Below, one piece after another: positions 20,939-29,250 of a DNA stretch of 60,554 nucleotides. The DNA lies in the NCBI GenBank assembly GCA_020054475.1, contig JAHWGJ010000008.1, positions 1 to 60,554 of the forward strand, in the 5' to 3' direction. Source of the DNA: Thermoplasmata archaeon (GTDB lineage Archaea > Thermoplasmatota > E2 > DHVEG-1). Position 1 is the stretch's first letter, and every line of letters starts with the position of its first letter. The translations under genes and the position numbers were made by a program. The notes under the pieces are model-generated. The model did no database searches. It was not told where the DNA came from and saw only the letters and a list, made by a program, of their open reading frames with translations.

Positions 20939-22197
20939 AATGCCTCCTTTGGATTGGTAATTCTGCCATGTATTGCGGAAATTGCAACAGTAGCTGGACT
21001 TGCAAGATATATTTCCGCATCTTTACAACCCATTCTACCTTTAAAATTTCTATTTGCAGTGCTAATACATTTTTCACCTGGGGCTAATGCCCCTTGATGA
21101 GCCCCTAAGCAAGGACCACAACCTGGAGGTAGTATTATAGCTCCCGATTTTAGAAGTGTTTGAATTATTCCCAAATTAAGAGCCTTTTCATAAATATCCT
21201 TTGATGCGGGTAAAATAATCAATCTAATATTTTTACTGATTTTTTTTCCTTTTAAAATTTTTGCAGCTATATTTAGATCTGATATCCTACCATTTGTGCA
21301 AGTTCCAATAAAACATTGTTGAATCTCCAAACCTTCAATTTCATCAACTGGTTTAACATTATCAACAGAATGGGGGCAAGCTATCATTGGTTCTATAAGA
21401 GATAAATCATAATCATATTCTTTTATGTAGTGAGCATTATTATCTGGATAGATGCTATTATAAAATGATTTTGATATTCCAATTGAATTTAGATAATTAA
21501 TAGTAACATCATCAACTGGAAAAACTGAATTTTTTGCACCCATTTCAACCCCCATATTAGTTATTGTAAATCTATCCTCAACAGTTAGTTTATTTACATC
21601 ACCATGGAATTCCACTGAACAATAATTCGCCCCTGAGGCAGAAATGTCACCAATTATTTTTAATATTAAATCTTTTGCATATATGCCTTTTTGTAATTGA
21701 TTTTTTAAATTTATTTTGATACTATTTGGAACTTTTAACCATGTTTCACCGGTTAATAATAAAGATGCTGCCTCAGTTCTATCAATCCCGGTAGAAAAAG
21801 TTCCAACTGCGCCATATGAACAAGTATGCGAGTCACTTCCTAAAATTAATTTACTTGGAAGAGCAAATCCCTTTTCAATCACAATTTGGTGGCATATGCC
21901 CTCCCCTACATCAAAAAAATTTTTAATTTTAAATTTATTTACAAATTCTCTTATTTTCTTATGATTAAGCGCAGTTTTTTCAGTTGCCGCAGGAATAACA
22001 TGATCCAGAACGATAATAGGCATAATATTTGAATAAATTCCATATTTTTCTAATTCATTTTGTATTTTTTGAATTATTGCTGCAGTATTATCATGTGTTA
22101 AAAGATGATCCGGACTTACATTAACAATTTGATTTGGGGTTAAATTTTTTTCACCTGAATATTTCGTAAGAATTTTTTCTGCAAAAGTCATTTCCAT
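20935..22197 (-). CDS. leuC: 3-isopropylmalate/homoaconitate dehydratase large subunit
   Basis: The 420-aa protein matches the archaeal LeuC/HacA type: VSPDHLLTHDNTA, VLDHVIPA, GSDSHTCSYGAVG, and 4Fe-4S ligands in CIGTCTNGR and GCGPCLGAHQG. With the small subunit it forms an aconitase-like hydro-lyase. AGGTG lies 8 bases before the chosen ATG; a second ATG is two codons on. No leuA, leuB or homocitrate genes are near, so the pathway is undecided. Confidence 0.9.
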   Translation of the reverse strand: MEMTFAEKILTKYSGEKNLTPNQIVNVSPDHLLTHDNTAAIIQKIQNELEKYGIYSNIMPIIVLDHVIPAATEKTALNHKKIREFVNKFKIKNFFDVGEGICHQIVIEKGFALPSKLILGSDSHTCSYGAVGTFSTGIDRTEAASLLLTGETWLKVPNSIKINLKNQLQKGIYAKDLILKIIGDISASGANYCSVEFHGDVNKLTVEDRFTITNMGVEMGAKNSVFPVDDVTINYLNSIGISKSFYNSIYPDNNAHYIKEYDYDLSLIEPMIACPHSVDNVKPVDEIEGLEIQQCFIGTCTNGRISDLNIAAKILKGKKISKNIRLIILPASKDIYEKALNLGIIQTLLKSGAIILPPGCGPCLGAHQGALAPGEKCISTANRNFKGRMGCKDAEIYLASPATVAISAIHGRITNPKEAL

Positions 22198-22343
22198 TAT
22201 TTTTTCACCTTTTAATTATTTGGAATATTAGTTTCAGTTTAAAATTATTCTAAAATAGGGGATATAAAAATAGTATTTTAATTTTTTTTATGTAAGAATT
22301 AGTATTTTGTTGAAAAAACAAGAAAAATATAAGTTATAGTTCT

Positions 22344-22353
22344 TTTATATAAT
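22344..22353 (+). promoter_or_regulatory. TATA box of the pilin-like gene
   Basis: TTTATATAAT is centred about 29 bases before the ATG at 22378, and GAAGGGA lies between. The message would have a very short leader. Confidence 0.45.
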
Positions 22354-22377
22354 ATAATTATAGCGAAGGGACATAAG

Positions 22378-23205
22378 ATGGGAAAATATAAAATAATTAA
22401 AGATAACAAGGCTGTTGCAGGAGTTATTGAAGCGCTTTTAATTGTTGCTCTTGTTTCAATTATTATATCAACAATTCAACTAATTTACATACCCGAGATA
22501 ATGAAACAAAAGGAATCTGACCATATGGAGGATGTAGAAAATCAAATTTCATTTTTAAAAGCGGTTATTGATATTCAATCTATAGAGAAGCAAGATATAC
22601 CTATTACATCTACTATTACTTTAGGAAGTAGAGAACTACCCTATTTTGTTACAGCTCGTGGTTTTGGAGAATTAAGTATAGTTGGCATAGATAATAAGAA
22701 TAATATCAGTATTGATTATGACGCATTTGAAATACCTTTAACTTCTATAAAATATGAAGCAGTAAATTCATATTTTATTGATCAAATTTATGCTATTGAG
22801 GGCGGTTGTATAATTCTTAAACAAAATGATGGGGAAACAGTACGAGTTGAACCAACAATTAAGATTGAAAACAGAAGTAATGAAATCAACATATACTATG
22901 ATATACCAATAATTATTGGTATTTCAGGTAAAAATCAAACAAGTGGGTATAAAAATTGTTTTATTAGAACTAACTTTTCAAATACCGATGATGATTGGAT
23001 TTTCATTAATAATATTTCAAATATGAATATTCCAACAGATTATCCTATTGCTTGGCATGATTTATTTGATTATCTTTTTGACAATAATGTAAATATTGAA
23101 CATGGTTCTTCATTTGTTAAAATTACAAAAAAAAATAAGGTAATTAATCTTTACTACAAAGAAACCTATTTATACGCTCAAATAAGTCCCGGTTGGATTA
23201 TCTGA
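22378..23205 (+). CDS. Archaeal type IV pilin-like (DUF7289-like) protein
   Basis: The 275-aa product begins with a short basic stretch, then AVAGVIEALLIVALVSIII, the hydrophobic N-terminal segment typical of archaeal pilins and archaellins, which usually follows a class III signal peptide. The remainder is a predicted extracellular beta-rich domain of about 230 residues. It resembles the DUF7289 group of pilin-like proteins, whose role is unknown. A putative peptidase site lies after the KDNK segment but is not a clear consensus. Two KaiC-like ATPase genes follow. No assembly ATPase or platform protein is in the window. Confidence 0.7.
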   Translation: MGKYKIIKDNKAVAGVIEALLIVALVSIIISTIQLIYIPEIMKQKESDHMEDVENQISFLKAVIDIQSIEKQDIPITSTITLGSRELPYFVTARGFGELSIVGIDNKNNISIDYDAFEIPLTSIKYEAVNSYFIDQIYAIEGGCIILKQNDGETVRVEPTIKIENRSNEINIYYDIPIIIGISGKNQTSGYKNCFIRTNFSNTDDDWIFINNISNMNIPTDYPIAWHDLFDYLFDNNVNIEHGSSFVKITKKNKVINLYYKETYLYAQISPGWII

Positions 23206-23261
23206 CGATTATCGTATTATTATTTGAAAAATCATAATATAACCCACATAAAAGGAAAAAA

Positions 23262-24032
23262 ATGGAAGATATTGAATATATAAATATTAAAAACGATGCT
23301 ATTTCAGTAATAAAAACTGGTATTAATGGCTTTGATGATTTATTTCATGAAGGTGGAATACCTCATAACATCTCAATATTACTCTCAGGTTCAGCCGGTA
23401 GTGGTAAAAGTATTTTTTGTAGGCAAGTGTGTTATAATATTTTAAAAAATGGTGGCAAATGTTTTTACATTAGCTTTCAGGAATCTGAGAAAGGCATAAT
23501 AAGAAGTATGGAAAAATTCAGATGGAATATTAATCAATATATTGATTCTGGATCTTTTATCATTCAAAAAATTAACCCTATGGATATTTTACGAATGAAG
23601 TTCGGTTCTGTTGGCGGTTCTGGTTCTGCAACAGAGATATCATATAAAATTAAACCTTTTGATATACCAAATGATTTTAAGCCTGATATTATAGTTGTTG
23701 ATTCATTAAGTTCAATAATTGAAATATCAACAACAAAAGAAAAAAATTTTAGATTATATTTACAACAATTATTTTCATTTTTGGAAGAATCGGATTCAGT
23801 TTCTTTGTTAATTTCTGAAAATTATTTGAACAATCAAAAGTATAGTAATTCTGGTATTGAAGAATTTTTAGCAGACGGTGTTGTTGCTTTTTTTAATCTG
23901 AATAATAGATATAAAAGAGCAATTGGAATTATTAAAATGAGATATTGTAATCATAGAAAAAATATTTTTAAAATGACAATTAATGAAAATGGAATTGAAA
24001 TATTTCCTGATCAAATTGTCGATGATTTATAG
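23262..24032 (+). CDS. Single-domain KaiC/RAD55-family ATPase (first)
   Basis: The 256-aa protein has TGINGFDDLFHEGGIP, Walker A GSAGSGKS at 43-50, a Gln73-Glu74 pair at the place of KaiC's catalytic Glu-Glu, and Walker B IIVVDSLSS with Asp147. EEFLADGVVAFF and IGIIKMRYCNHR also fit the family. Archaeal RAD55-like ATPases often act in signalling or motility. One acidic catalytic residue is kept, so hydrolysis is plausible. It lies 56 bases after the pilin-like gene. Confidence 0.85.
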   Translation: MEDIEYINIKNDAISVIKTGINGFDDLFHEGGIPHNISILLSGSAGSGKSIFCRQVCYNILKNGGKCFYISFQESEKGIIRSMEKFRWNINQYIDSGSFIIQKINPMDILRMKFGSVGGSGSATEISYKIKPFDIPNDFKPDIIVVDSLSSIIEISTTKEKNFRLYLQQLFSFLEESDSVSLLISENYLNNQKYSNSGIEEFLADGVVAFFNLNNRYKRAIGIIKMRYCNHRKNIFKMTINENGIEIFPDQIVDDL

Positions 24033-24257
24033 ATATCTAAACGCATCTGCATGTCTATTTAATTTTTTTGCACCATATTTCATAATATTATTTTCAATTT
24101 GTTTAACTTGAATTTTTGATAATCCAGTTCGTTTTAATATCAAATTATTACACTCATCATAAATTTTTATTGTTCCATCATCAGTATTAGAAATGACTTT
24201 AACAATATTATTATTTTGCAACCATACCCAAATATTTACATTTTCTGACATCGACAT
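24027..24257 (-). CDS. Small protein of unknown function between two KaiC-like genes
   Basis: The 76-aa product has no membrane segment. It starts with a probable beta-rich half (NVNIWVWLQNNNIVKVI, GTIKIYDECNNLIL) and ends with a helix (GLSKIQVKQIENNIM). I do not know its family. It is on the opposite strand and overlaps the end of the first KaiC-like gene by 6 bases. A TATA-like TTTATATAC lies upstream at about 24300. Its composition and own promoter support a real gene. Confidence 0.55.
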   Translation of the reverse strand: MSMSENVNIWVWLQNNNIVKVISNTDDGTIKIYDECNNLILKRTGLSKIQVKQIENNIMKYGAKKLNRHADAFRYL

Positions 24258-24442
24258 ACCAATTGCGATTACTTCTGTTATTATTTTTATTTTAATAAGT
24301 ATATAAATATTTCTATATAATTACAAAAAAGTATGTCTATAGTGATCTTAAATTAAAATATTCAGAATATTTTAAGATGGATTAAAAAATTACAAAGTTA
24401 AAATAATATATTAGAACTCTCATATAACATTGGGTTGATGCA

Positions 24443-25201
24443 TTGGAAATGAACGCATATTCAAAACAGGATCAATTAATTAAAAGAATAAGTACAGGAA
24501 TAAACGGCTTAGATGGAATAATTGAAGGCGGTTTTCCTAATAAATCTATTACTTTAGTTTCTGGACCCCCTGGTAGTGGAAAAAGTATTTTTTCATTTCA
24601 ATTTCTTTATGAAGGTATTATTAAAAATGAAAAAGGATTATTCTTGACACTAGATAAAAAAGTTGAAGGATTGCTTATTCAATCAAAAAAACTTGGATTC
24701 AATTTTAAATCTGCAATAGAAGATAAATTAGTCAAATTTAGATTTTTAAACATTAATAAAAAGCTAATTTATGAATCAATGATTAATGAGATTTTATCTG
24801 GGGAATTTAAAAGGATAGTTTTGGATTCTATAACCCCCCTCTCAGAAATGCCAATATATGGAAATTATAATGAGAATAACAAATTAGACATAAGTGCTTT
24901 TAATTCTGAAGATTATCCCCCAAATACCAATTTACCAATTCGAAGATTACATTTACAGTATATAATAAACGCATTAGAATCAACAGAATCTACATCTGTT
25001 GTAACCTCAGAATTACCAATGGGATCTTCTTTATTTTCAAGAGATGGTATCTCTGAATTTTTAGCGGATGGCGTAATTATCTTAAGTTTTGATCCAACAA
25101 TGAATAGAAGAAAAATGTCTGTAATGAAAATGAGAAATACTAAACATACTTTAAAACCTCATGACATTGAAATAAAGGAAGGTGGGATATTCTTTATTTG
25201 A
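24443..25201 (+). CDS. Single-domain KaiC/RAD55-family ATPase (second), catalytic pair altered
   Basis: The 252-aa product has STGINGLDGIIEGGFP, Walker A GPPGSGKS at 41-48 and Walker B IVLDSITPL. At the usual catalytic Glu-Glu of KaiC the residues are Asp71-Lys72 (FLTLDKK), so ATP may bind without normal hydrolysis. EFLADGVIIL and KMRNTKH are kept. TTG 24443 follows a GGTTGATG element; ATG 24449 is also possible. A pairing with the first ATPase is possible. Confidence 0.83.
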   Translation: MEMNAYSKQDQLIKRISTGINGLDGIIEGGFPNKSITLVSGPPGSGKSIFSFQFLYEGIIKNEKGLFLTLDKKVEGLLIQSKKLGFNFKSAIEDKLVKFRFLNINKKLIYESMINEILSGEFKRIVLDSITPLSEMPIYGNYNENNKLDISAFNSEDYPPNTNLPIRRLHLQYIINALESTESTSVVTSELPMGSSLFSRDGISEFLADGVIILSFDPTMNRRKMSVMKMRNTKHTLKPHDIEIKEGGIFFI

Positions 25202-25214
25202 AATATTGATTACT

Positions 25215-25682
25215 ATGTTAAAATATACACCTCCAAAAAATTTGAGAGCCCTTTTTATTGCGCATTATGCCCCTATCTTATTAATTATTATGATAGGACC
25301 ATTAACTGCATTATACGATATTTGGCAGATACCATTAGATAAATTTTCAACTATTATTTTTGGTTTAATAATATTTCTTTTTGGAACCTATATTTATTTT
25401 AAATGGGAAATATTTTGGTATAACACCTTTAAAGGTCAACTTGTCACCACTGGAATTTTTTCATATATAAGACATCCCCACTATACATCTTTAATTATTA
25501 TTGGATTTGGTTTAGCTTTATTTTTTTATTCATTATTTGCATTTATACTGGCAATTATTGCAATTCCAATAATCATCTGGAGTATCATAGATGAAGAAAA
25601 ACATCTTATTAAACAATTTGGAGATGAATATATCGAATTTATGAAAAAAACTCCTTGGAGGATCATTCCAAAAATATTTTAG
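25215..25682 (+). CDS. Isoprenylcysteine carboxyl methyltransferase-like (ICMT/PEMT superfamily) membrane protein
   Basis: This 155-aa protein has about four membrane segments and the superfamily signature VTTGIFSYIRHPHYTSL plus EEKHLIKQFGDEYIEFMKK near the end. Members use S-adenosylmethionine to methylate isoprenylated or phospholipid-type substrates; the bacterial and archaeal substrates are mostly unknown. A GTG start at 25182 would overlap the ATPase gene; ATG 25215 leaves 13 bases and is preferred. Confidence 0.8.
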   Translation: MLKYTPPKNLRALFIAHYAPILLIIMIGPLTALYDIWQIPLDKFSTIIFGLIIFLFGTYIYFKWEIFWYNTFKGQLVTTGIFSYIRHPHYTSLIIIGFGLALFFYSLFAFILAIIAIPIIIWSIIDEEKHLIKQFGDEYIEFMKKTPWRIIPKIF

Positions 25683-25726
25683 AAGATACATAGATATTAT
25701 ATAATATAATATAAATTGCAAAATTT

Positions 25727-26656
25727 ATGAATATACTAATAACAGGGGGAACTGGTTTTATAGGTAGATATTTAGTAAATAATCTTTTAGAGCATAATTA
25801 TAATGTAAAAATTTTAACAAGACAAGAAAATGTCCATATCCCCGAAATTGAGATAATTAAGGGAGATATCATAAAATTTGATGATTGTTTCAATGCAATG
25901 GATGATGTTGATGCAGTGTTTCATAATGCAGCATATGCAACTGATTATGGAAAAAAGGAAGAAATTTTTAAAATTAATATAAATGGTACACAAAACATTC
26001 TTAAATCCTGTAAAAAAAAGGGAATCAACAGATTAATATATACAAGCACTGCAGGCGTATATGGATTTCCAAATATTAAAGAAAAAATTGATGAAAAATC
26101 AGAACTTAAACCTTATAACATTTATCATAAATCTAAATTAGAAGGAGAAAAAATTTTAAAAAATAATAAAGATATAAAAGTATCAATTATTCGCCCACCA
26201 CTTGTATTAGGGGCTCATGGACGAGGTTCAGAAATATTAATAAATAAAATCAAGAGTGGAAAAATGATATATATTGGTAAAGGCAATCAATATATTTCAA
26301 TAGTTCATCCTTCAGATGTAGCACAGTGCTTAAGATTAGTTTTTGAAAATGATAAAATTGGAGATATATTCAACGTTGTTAGTTTTTATTGTAAAATTAA
26401 AGAATTATTTCATGAAATAAGCATACAACTAAAAGTAAAATCACCTAATAAAAATATTCCTTATTTTTTAGCGTATTTGTCAGGTTTAATAAATGAAAAA
26501 ATAAATATTAATGAACCATCTTTAACTAGATTTAGAGTTAAATCATTAGGGACAACTAGATTTATTAGTTTTGATAAAGCAATAAAAAAATTAAAATATA
26601 AACCAAAATTTAATCTAAAAATGACTGTTGAAGATATGATCAAAAAATATGTTTGA
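25727..26656 (+). CDS. NAD(P)-dependent epimerase/dehydratase (extended SDR)
   Basis: The 309-aa protein begins with MNILITGGTGFIGRYL, an NAD-binding Rossmann motif, and has DAVFHNAA, TSTAGVYG and the catalytic YHKSKLEGE. Length and motifs fit sugar-nucleotide epimerases, dehydratases and 3-beta-hydroxysteroid-like dehydrogenases. The substrate is not predictable. It follows the ICMT-like gene after 44 bases and ends before a strong hairpin. Confidence 0.86.
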   Translation: MNILITGGTGFIGRYLVNNLLEHNYNVKILTRQENVHIPEIEIIKGDIIKFDDCFNAMDDVDAVFHNAAYATDYGKKEEIFKININGTQNILKSCKKKGINRLIYTSTAGVYGFPNIKEKIDEKSELKPYNIYHKSKLEGEKILKNNKDIKVSIIRPPLVLGAHGRGSEILINKIKSGKMIYIGKGNQYISIVHPSDVAQCLRLVFENDKIGDIFNVVSFYCKIKELFHEISIQLKVKSPNKNIPYFLAYLSGLINEKININEPSLTRFRVKSLGTTRFISFDKAIKKLKYKPKFNLKMTVEDMIKKYV

Positions 26657-26683
26657 TTAACTATAAAAAAAATAAAAATAATA

Positions 26684-26714
26684 GATCATTTTGAAGTAAT
26701 TACTTCAAATGATC
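26684..26714. terminator. Near-perfect hairpin between convergent genes
   Basis: TTGAAGTAATTACTTCAA (26691-26708) is a perfect palindrome, and flanking GATCAT and ATGATC extend it to 31 bases with one unpaired T. It lies between the SDR gene and the convergent asnA gene, so it may mark both transcript ends. A protein-binding palindrome is the alternative. Confidence 0.45.
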
Positions 26715-26776
26715 AAAATATCAATACCTCGCATGATGAATAATATTTTGAATTATTAATTATTCAAAATAAAGAG

Positions 26777-27904
26777 TTAATGCAATACATGGATATTTTT
26801 TTTCTCGCATATATTTTTAAGTTCTTCGGGCCAAACTGTAACACTACATTCCCCCAAATGTGCCTTTTTTAATAAAAGCATATAAGTACGCGATTGGCCA
26901 ATTCCACCTCCGATACTTAACGGTATTTTATCATTTAAAATTGCTTTATGATACGGCATATCTAAAAAATGTTTTTGATCCGACATCTCTAATTGGATCT
27001 TAAGAGTCTCTTTTGTAACTCTTATACCCATTGATGTTAATTCATGTCTTCTTTCAGTTACTGGATTCCATACCAATATATCCCCATTTAAGCCATGCAT
27101 CATTTTTCCATTAATGATATTCGATTCTGTAACCCAATCATCATAATCCGCTGCTCTCATCTCATGAGGATAACCATCATCAAGTGGCCAACCTATCCCA
27201 ATTATGAAAATTGCAGGATATTTTTGAAGTATCTCAGTTTCTCTTTGTTTTCGTGGTAAATCTGGAAACATATTTAGAATTCCTTCAGCATGTAAAAATT
27301 TCAATTTATCTGGAAGATTTTCATATTTTCCCGTATTAAGTAAAGGAAATTCATTCTGAATAAATCTTTCAGCACCTTTGAATACTTTCCATATTTTTTC
27401 AATTGTCTGTTTAAGATAATCAATATTACGCTGATCTTGATTAATTACTTTCTCCCAATCCCACTGATCAACATATGAACTATGATCATGATCAAGGAAA
27501 TAATCTTTTCTAACAGCCCTCATATCTGTAAAAAGTCCTTCCCATGGAGCCATATCAAATTGTTTTAAAGCCATTCTCTTCCATTTAGTAACCGCTTGAA
27601 CGACTTGAGCTTGTATTTGTTTTTCTAAACCTAAACCACATTTAAATTCAACAGGCGTTCTTGATCCATCCCGATCAAGATAATCGTTTATACCACTATA
27701 TTTATCAACAATTAGAGGGCATTCAACTCTTATCAAATTCAATTCCTTACTCAAATTTTCCTCTATATATGATTTTAATAAGGATATCGCTATTTGAGTA
27801 TCCTTTTTATTTAATAGAGAATTATAGTTTTTTGGTAACATATTTTCTAATTCATTATAATTACCTATTCCAGGTCCAGCAAGATCTGTTTTCTTGTCAT
27901 TCAT
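26777..27904 (-). CDS. asnA: Asparagine synthetase A (aspartate-ammonia ligase)
   Basis: AsnA makes asparagine from aspartate and ammonia with ATP and is related to class II AspRS. Family motifs are present: VEFKCGLGLEKQIQAQVVQ, SSYVDQWDWEKVI, WNPVTERRHELTSMGIRV and the final GGGIGQSRTYMLLL ... VWPEE. At 375 aa it is somewhat longer than the E. coli enzyme (about 330). It is best known from bacteria. It has its own TATA-like box and diverges from the ribosomal cluster. Confidence 0.93.
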   Translation of the reverse strand: MNDKKTDLAGPGIGNYNELENMLPKNYNSLLNKKDTQIAISLLKSYIEENLSKELNLIRVECPLIVDKYSGINDYLDRDGSRTPVEFKCGLGLEKQIQAQVVQAVTKWKRMALKQFDMAPWEGLFTDMRAVRKDYFLDHDHSSYVDQWDWEKVINQDQRNIDYLKQTIEKIWKVFKGAERFIQNEFPLLNTGKYENLPDKLKFLHAEGILNMFPDLPRKQRETEILQKYPAIFIIGIGWPLDDGYPHEMRAADYDDWVTESNIINGKMMHGLNGDILVWNPVTERRHELTSMGIRVTKETLKIQLEMSDQKHFLDMPYHKAILNDKIPLSIGGGIGQSRTYMLLLKKAHLGECSVTVWPEELKNICEKKNIHVLH

Positions 27905-27940
27905 AGTATTTTCAACTTTTACCAGGGATTCAGAAATCCA

Positions 27941-27948
27941 TATTTATA
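27941..27948 (-). promoter_or_regulatory. TATA box of asnA
   Basis: On the minus strand this reads TATAAATA, 37-44 bases before the asnA ATG, which would give a leader of about 15 bases. Confidence 0.45.
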
Positions 27949-28063
27949 CTTTTATCTAGTTAATAAAGAAAACTACTAATCATTTTGTTAAAATATAACC
28001 TAAATAGATTGCCTATAAAATTCATTTATTTTAAATTATTAACAAAACAAAAACAACAATAAC

Positions 28064-28073
28064 ATTTAAATAT
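28064..28073 (+). promoter_or_regulatory. Probable TATA box of the ribosomal protein cluster
   Basis: ATTTAAATAT is the best TATA-like element upstream of rpl3. It implies transcription starts near 28095 and a leader of about 160 bases. Another T/A-rich stretch at about 28157 is weaker. Confidence 0.35.
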
Positions 28074-28253
28074 GTTTTTCCATATGACAAGTTTCCTTAC
28101 CTATACCAGACATGAATTGGGCAATTCTTAAATGAATCCCATAAATCAACAGTTTAAAATAAATTTTTTAGCTGTTTGTTAAATGTCACGGTTAGGATAA
28201 AGAGAGTACAATTCAAAGTAATTGATTAAAACAATAATCATAGAGGTTATATT

Positions 28254-29246
28254 ATGCCTAATAGACATCATCCAAGAAGAGGATCAATGGGCTTTTCGCC
28301 GCGTAAAAGAGCAAGAGCTGAAACCCCGCATATAAAGAGCTGGCCTGAAGGTCAAGATAAACCAAAAATACAAGGTTTTTTAGGATATAAAGTAGGTATG
28401 ACTCATGCTTTCGTAATTGATTATAGGCCAACTTCAACAACATCCGGCAGAGAAGTTATGATGCCTGTTTCAGTTGTTGAAACTCCCCCAATAAAAATCT
28501 TAGCAGTAAGAGCATATAAAAATTCATATTATGGTCTTCAGACAACAGGTGAAATATGGACTGACAAAATCGATAAAGAACTATCAAAAAGGATAACAAT
28601 AAATAAAAAGAAAGAAAAAAAAACCTGGGATTTTCTAAAAGACGCGGATGAAATTCGTGTTATTGTATATACACAACCTAAACTAATTACAGGAGTACCA
28701 AAAAAAGTCGCCGATATTCGAGAAATGAGAATCAGCGGAGGTACACTTGACGAACAGATAAAATATGCTAAAAACTTATTAGGTAAGGAGATAAAAATAA
28801 ATGATGCTATTGCTGAAGGAGATATGCTTGATATTATTGCAGTTACTAAAGGCAAAGGATTTCAAGGACATGTAAAAAGATGGGGAGTAAAATTATTATC
28901 CCATAAAAATTCGAAACATAGAAGAATGATAGGTACTGCTGGATCGTGGCACCCAAATTGGATACAGGCAACAGTTCCTCAAGCGGGTCAGATGGGTTAT
29001 CATCAAAGAACAGAATATAATAAACGTGTTCTAAAAATTGGAGATAACGGAGAAGAGATAAATCCTCTTGGTGGTTTTCCACATTACGGTCTTGTTAGAA
29101 ATTCATATATTTTAATACATGGTTCAATTCCAGGCCCATCAAAACGATTAATTGGAATGAGAGATGCAATTAGATATAAACGTGGTGTTAAGATTGAAAA
29201 ACCTGAAATAAGTTATATTTCAACCACAAGTAAACAAGGAGTATAA
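28254..29246 (+). CDS. rpl3: Large ribosomal subunit protein L3 (uL3)
   Basis: The 330-aa archaeal L3 starts with basic HHPRRGSMGFSPRKRA and includes GYKVGMTH, KGKGFQGHVKRWGV and HRRMIGTAGSWHPNW, segments that reach toward the peptidyl transferase centre. A GAGG element precedes the ATG. It opens the S10/spc-type cluster and is followed by rpl4 after 4 bases. Confidence 0.97.
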   Translation: MPNRHHPRRGSMGFSPRKRARAETPHIKSWPEGQDKPKIQGFLGYKVGMTHAFVIDYRPTSTTSGREVMMPVSVVETPPIKILAVRAYKNSYYGLQTTGEIWTDKIDKELSKRITINKKKEKKTWDFLKDADEIRVIVYTQPKLITGVPKKVADIREMRISGGTLDEQIKYAKNLLGKEIKINDAIAEGDMLDIIAVTKGKGFQGHVKRWGVKLLSHKNSKHRRMIGTAGSWHPNWIQATVPQAGQMGYHQRTEYNKRVLKIGDNGEEINPLGGFPHYGLVRNSYILIHGSIPGPSKRLIGMRDAIRYKRGVKIEKPEISYISTTSKQGV

Positions 29247-29250
29247 GCAT

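Larger units (their letters stand above)
27905..28253. other. Intergenic region between asnA and rpl3 (349 bases)
   Basis: No gene is visible. It contains divergent promoter elements for asnA and the ribosomal cluster, leaving an apparent leader of about 160 bases before rpl3. I see no clear riboswitch or conserved r-protein binding structure, but the leader is long enough to hold one. Confidence 0.55.
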
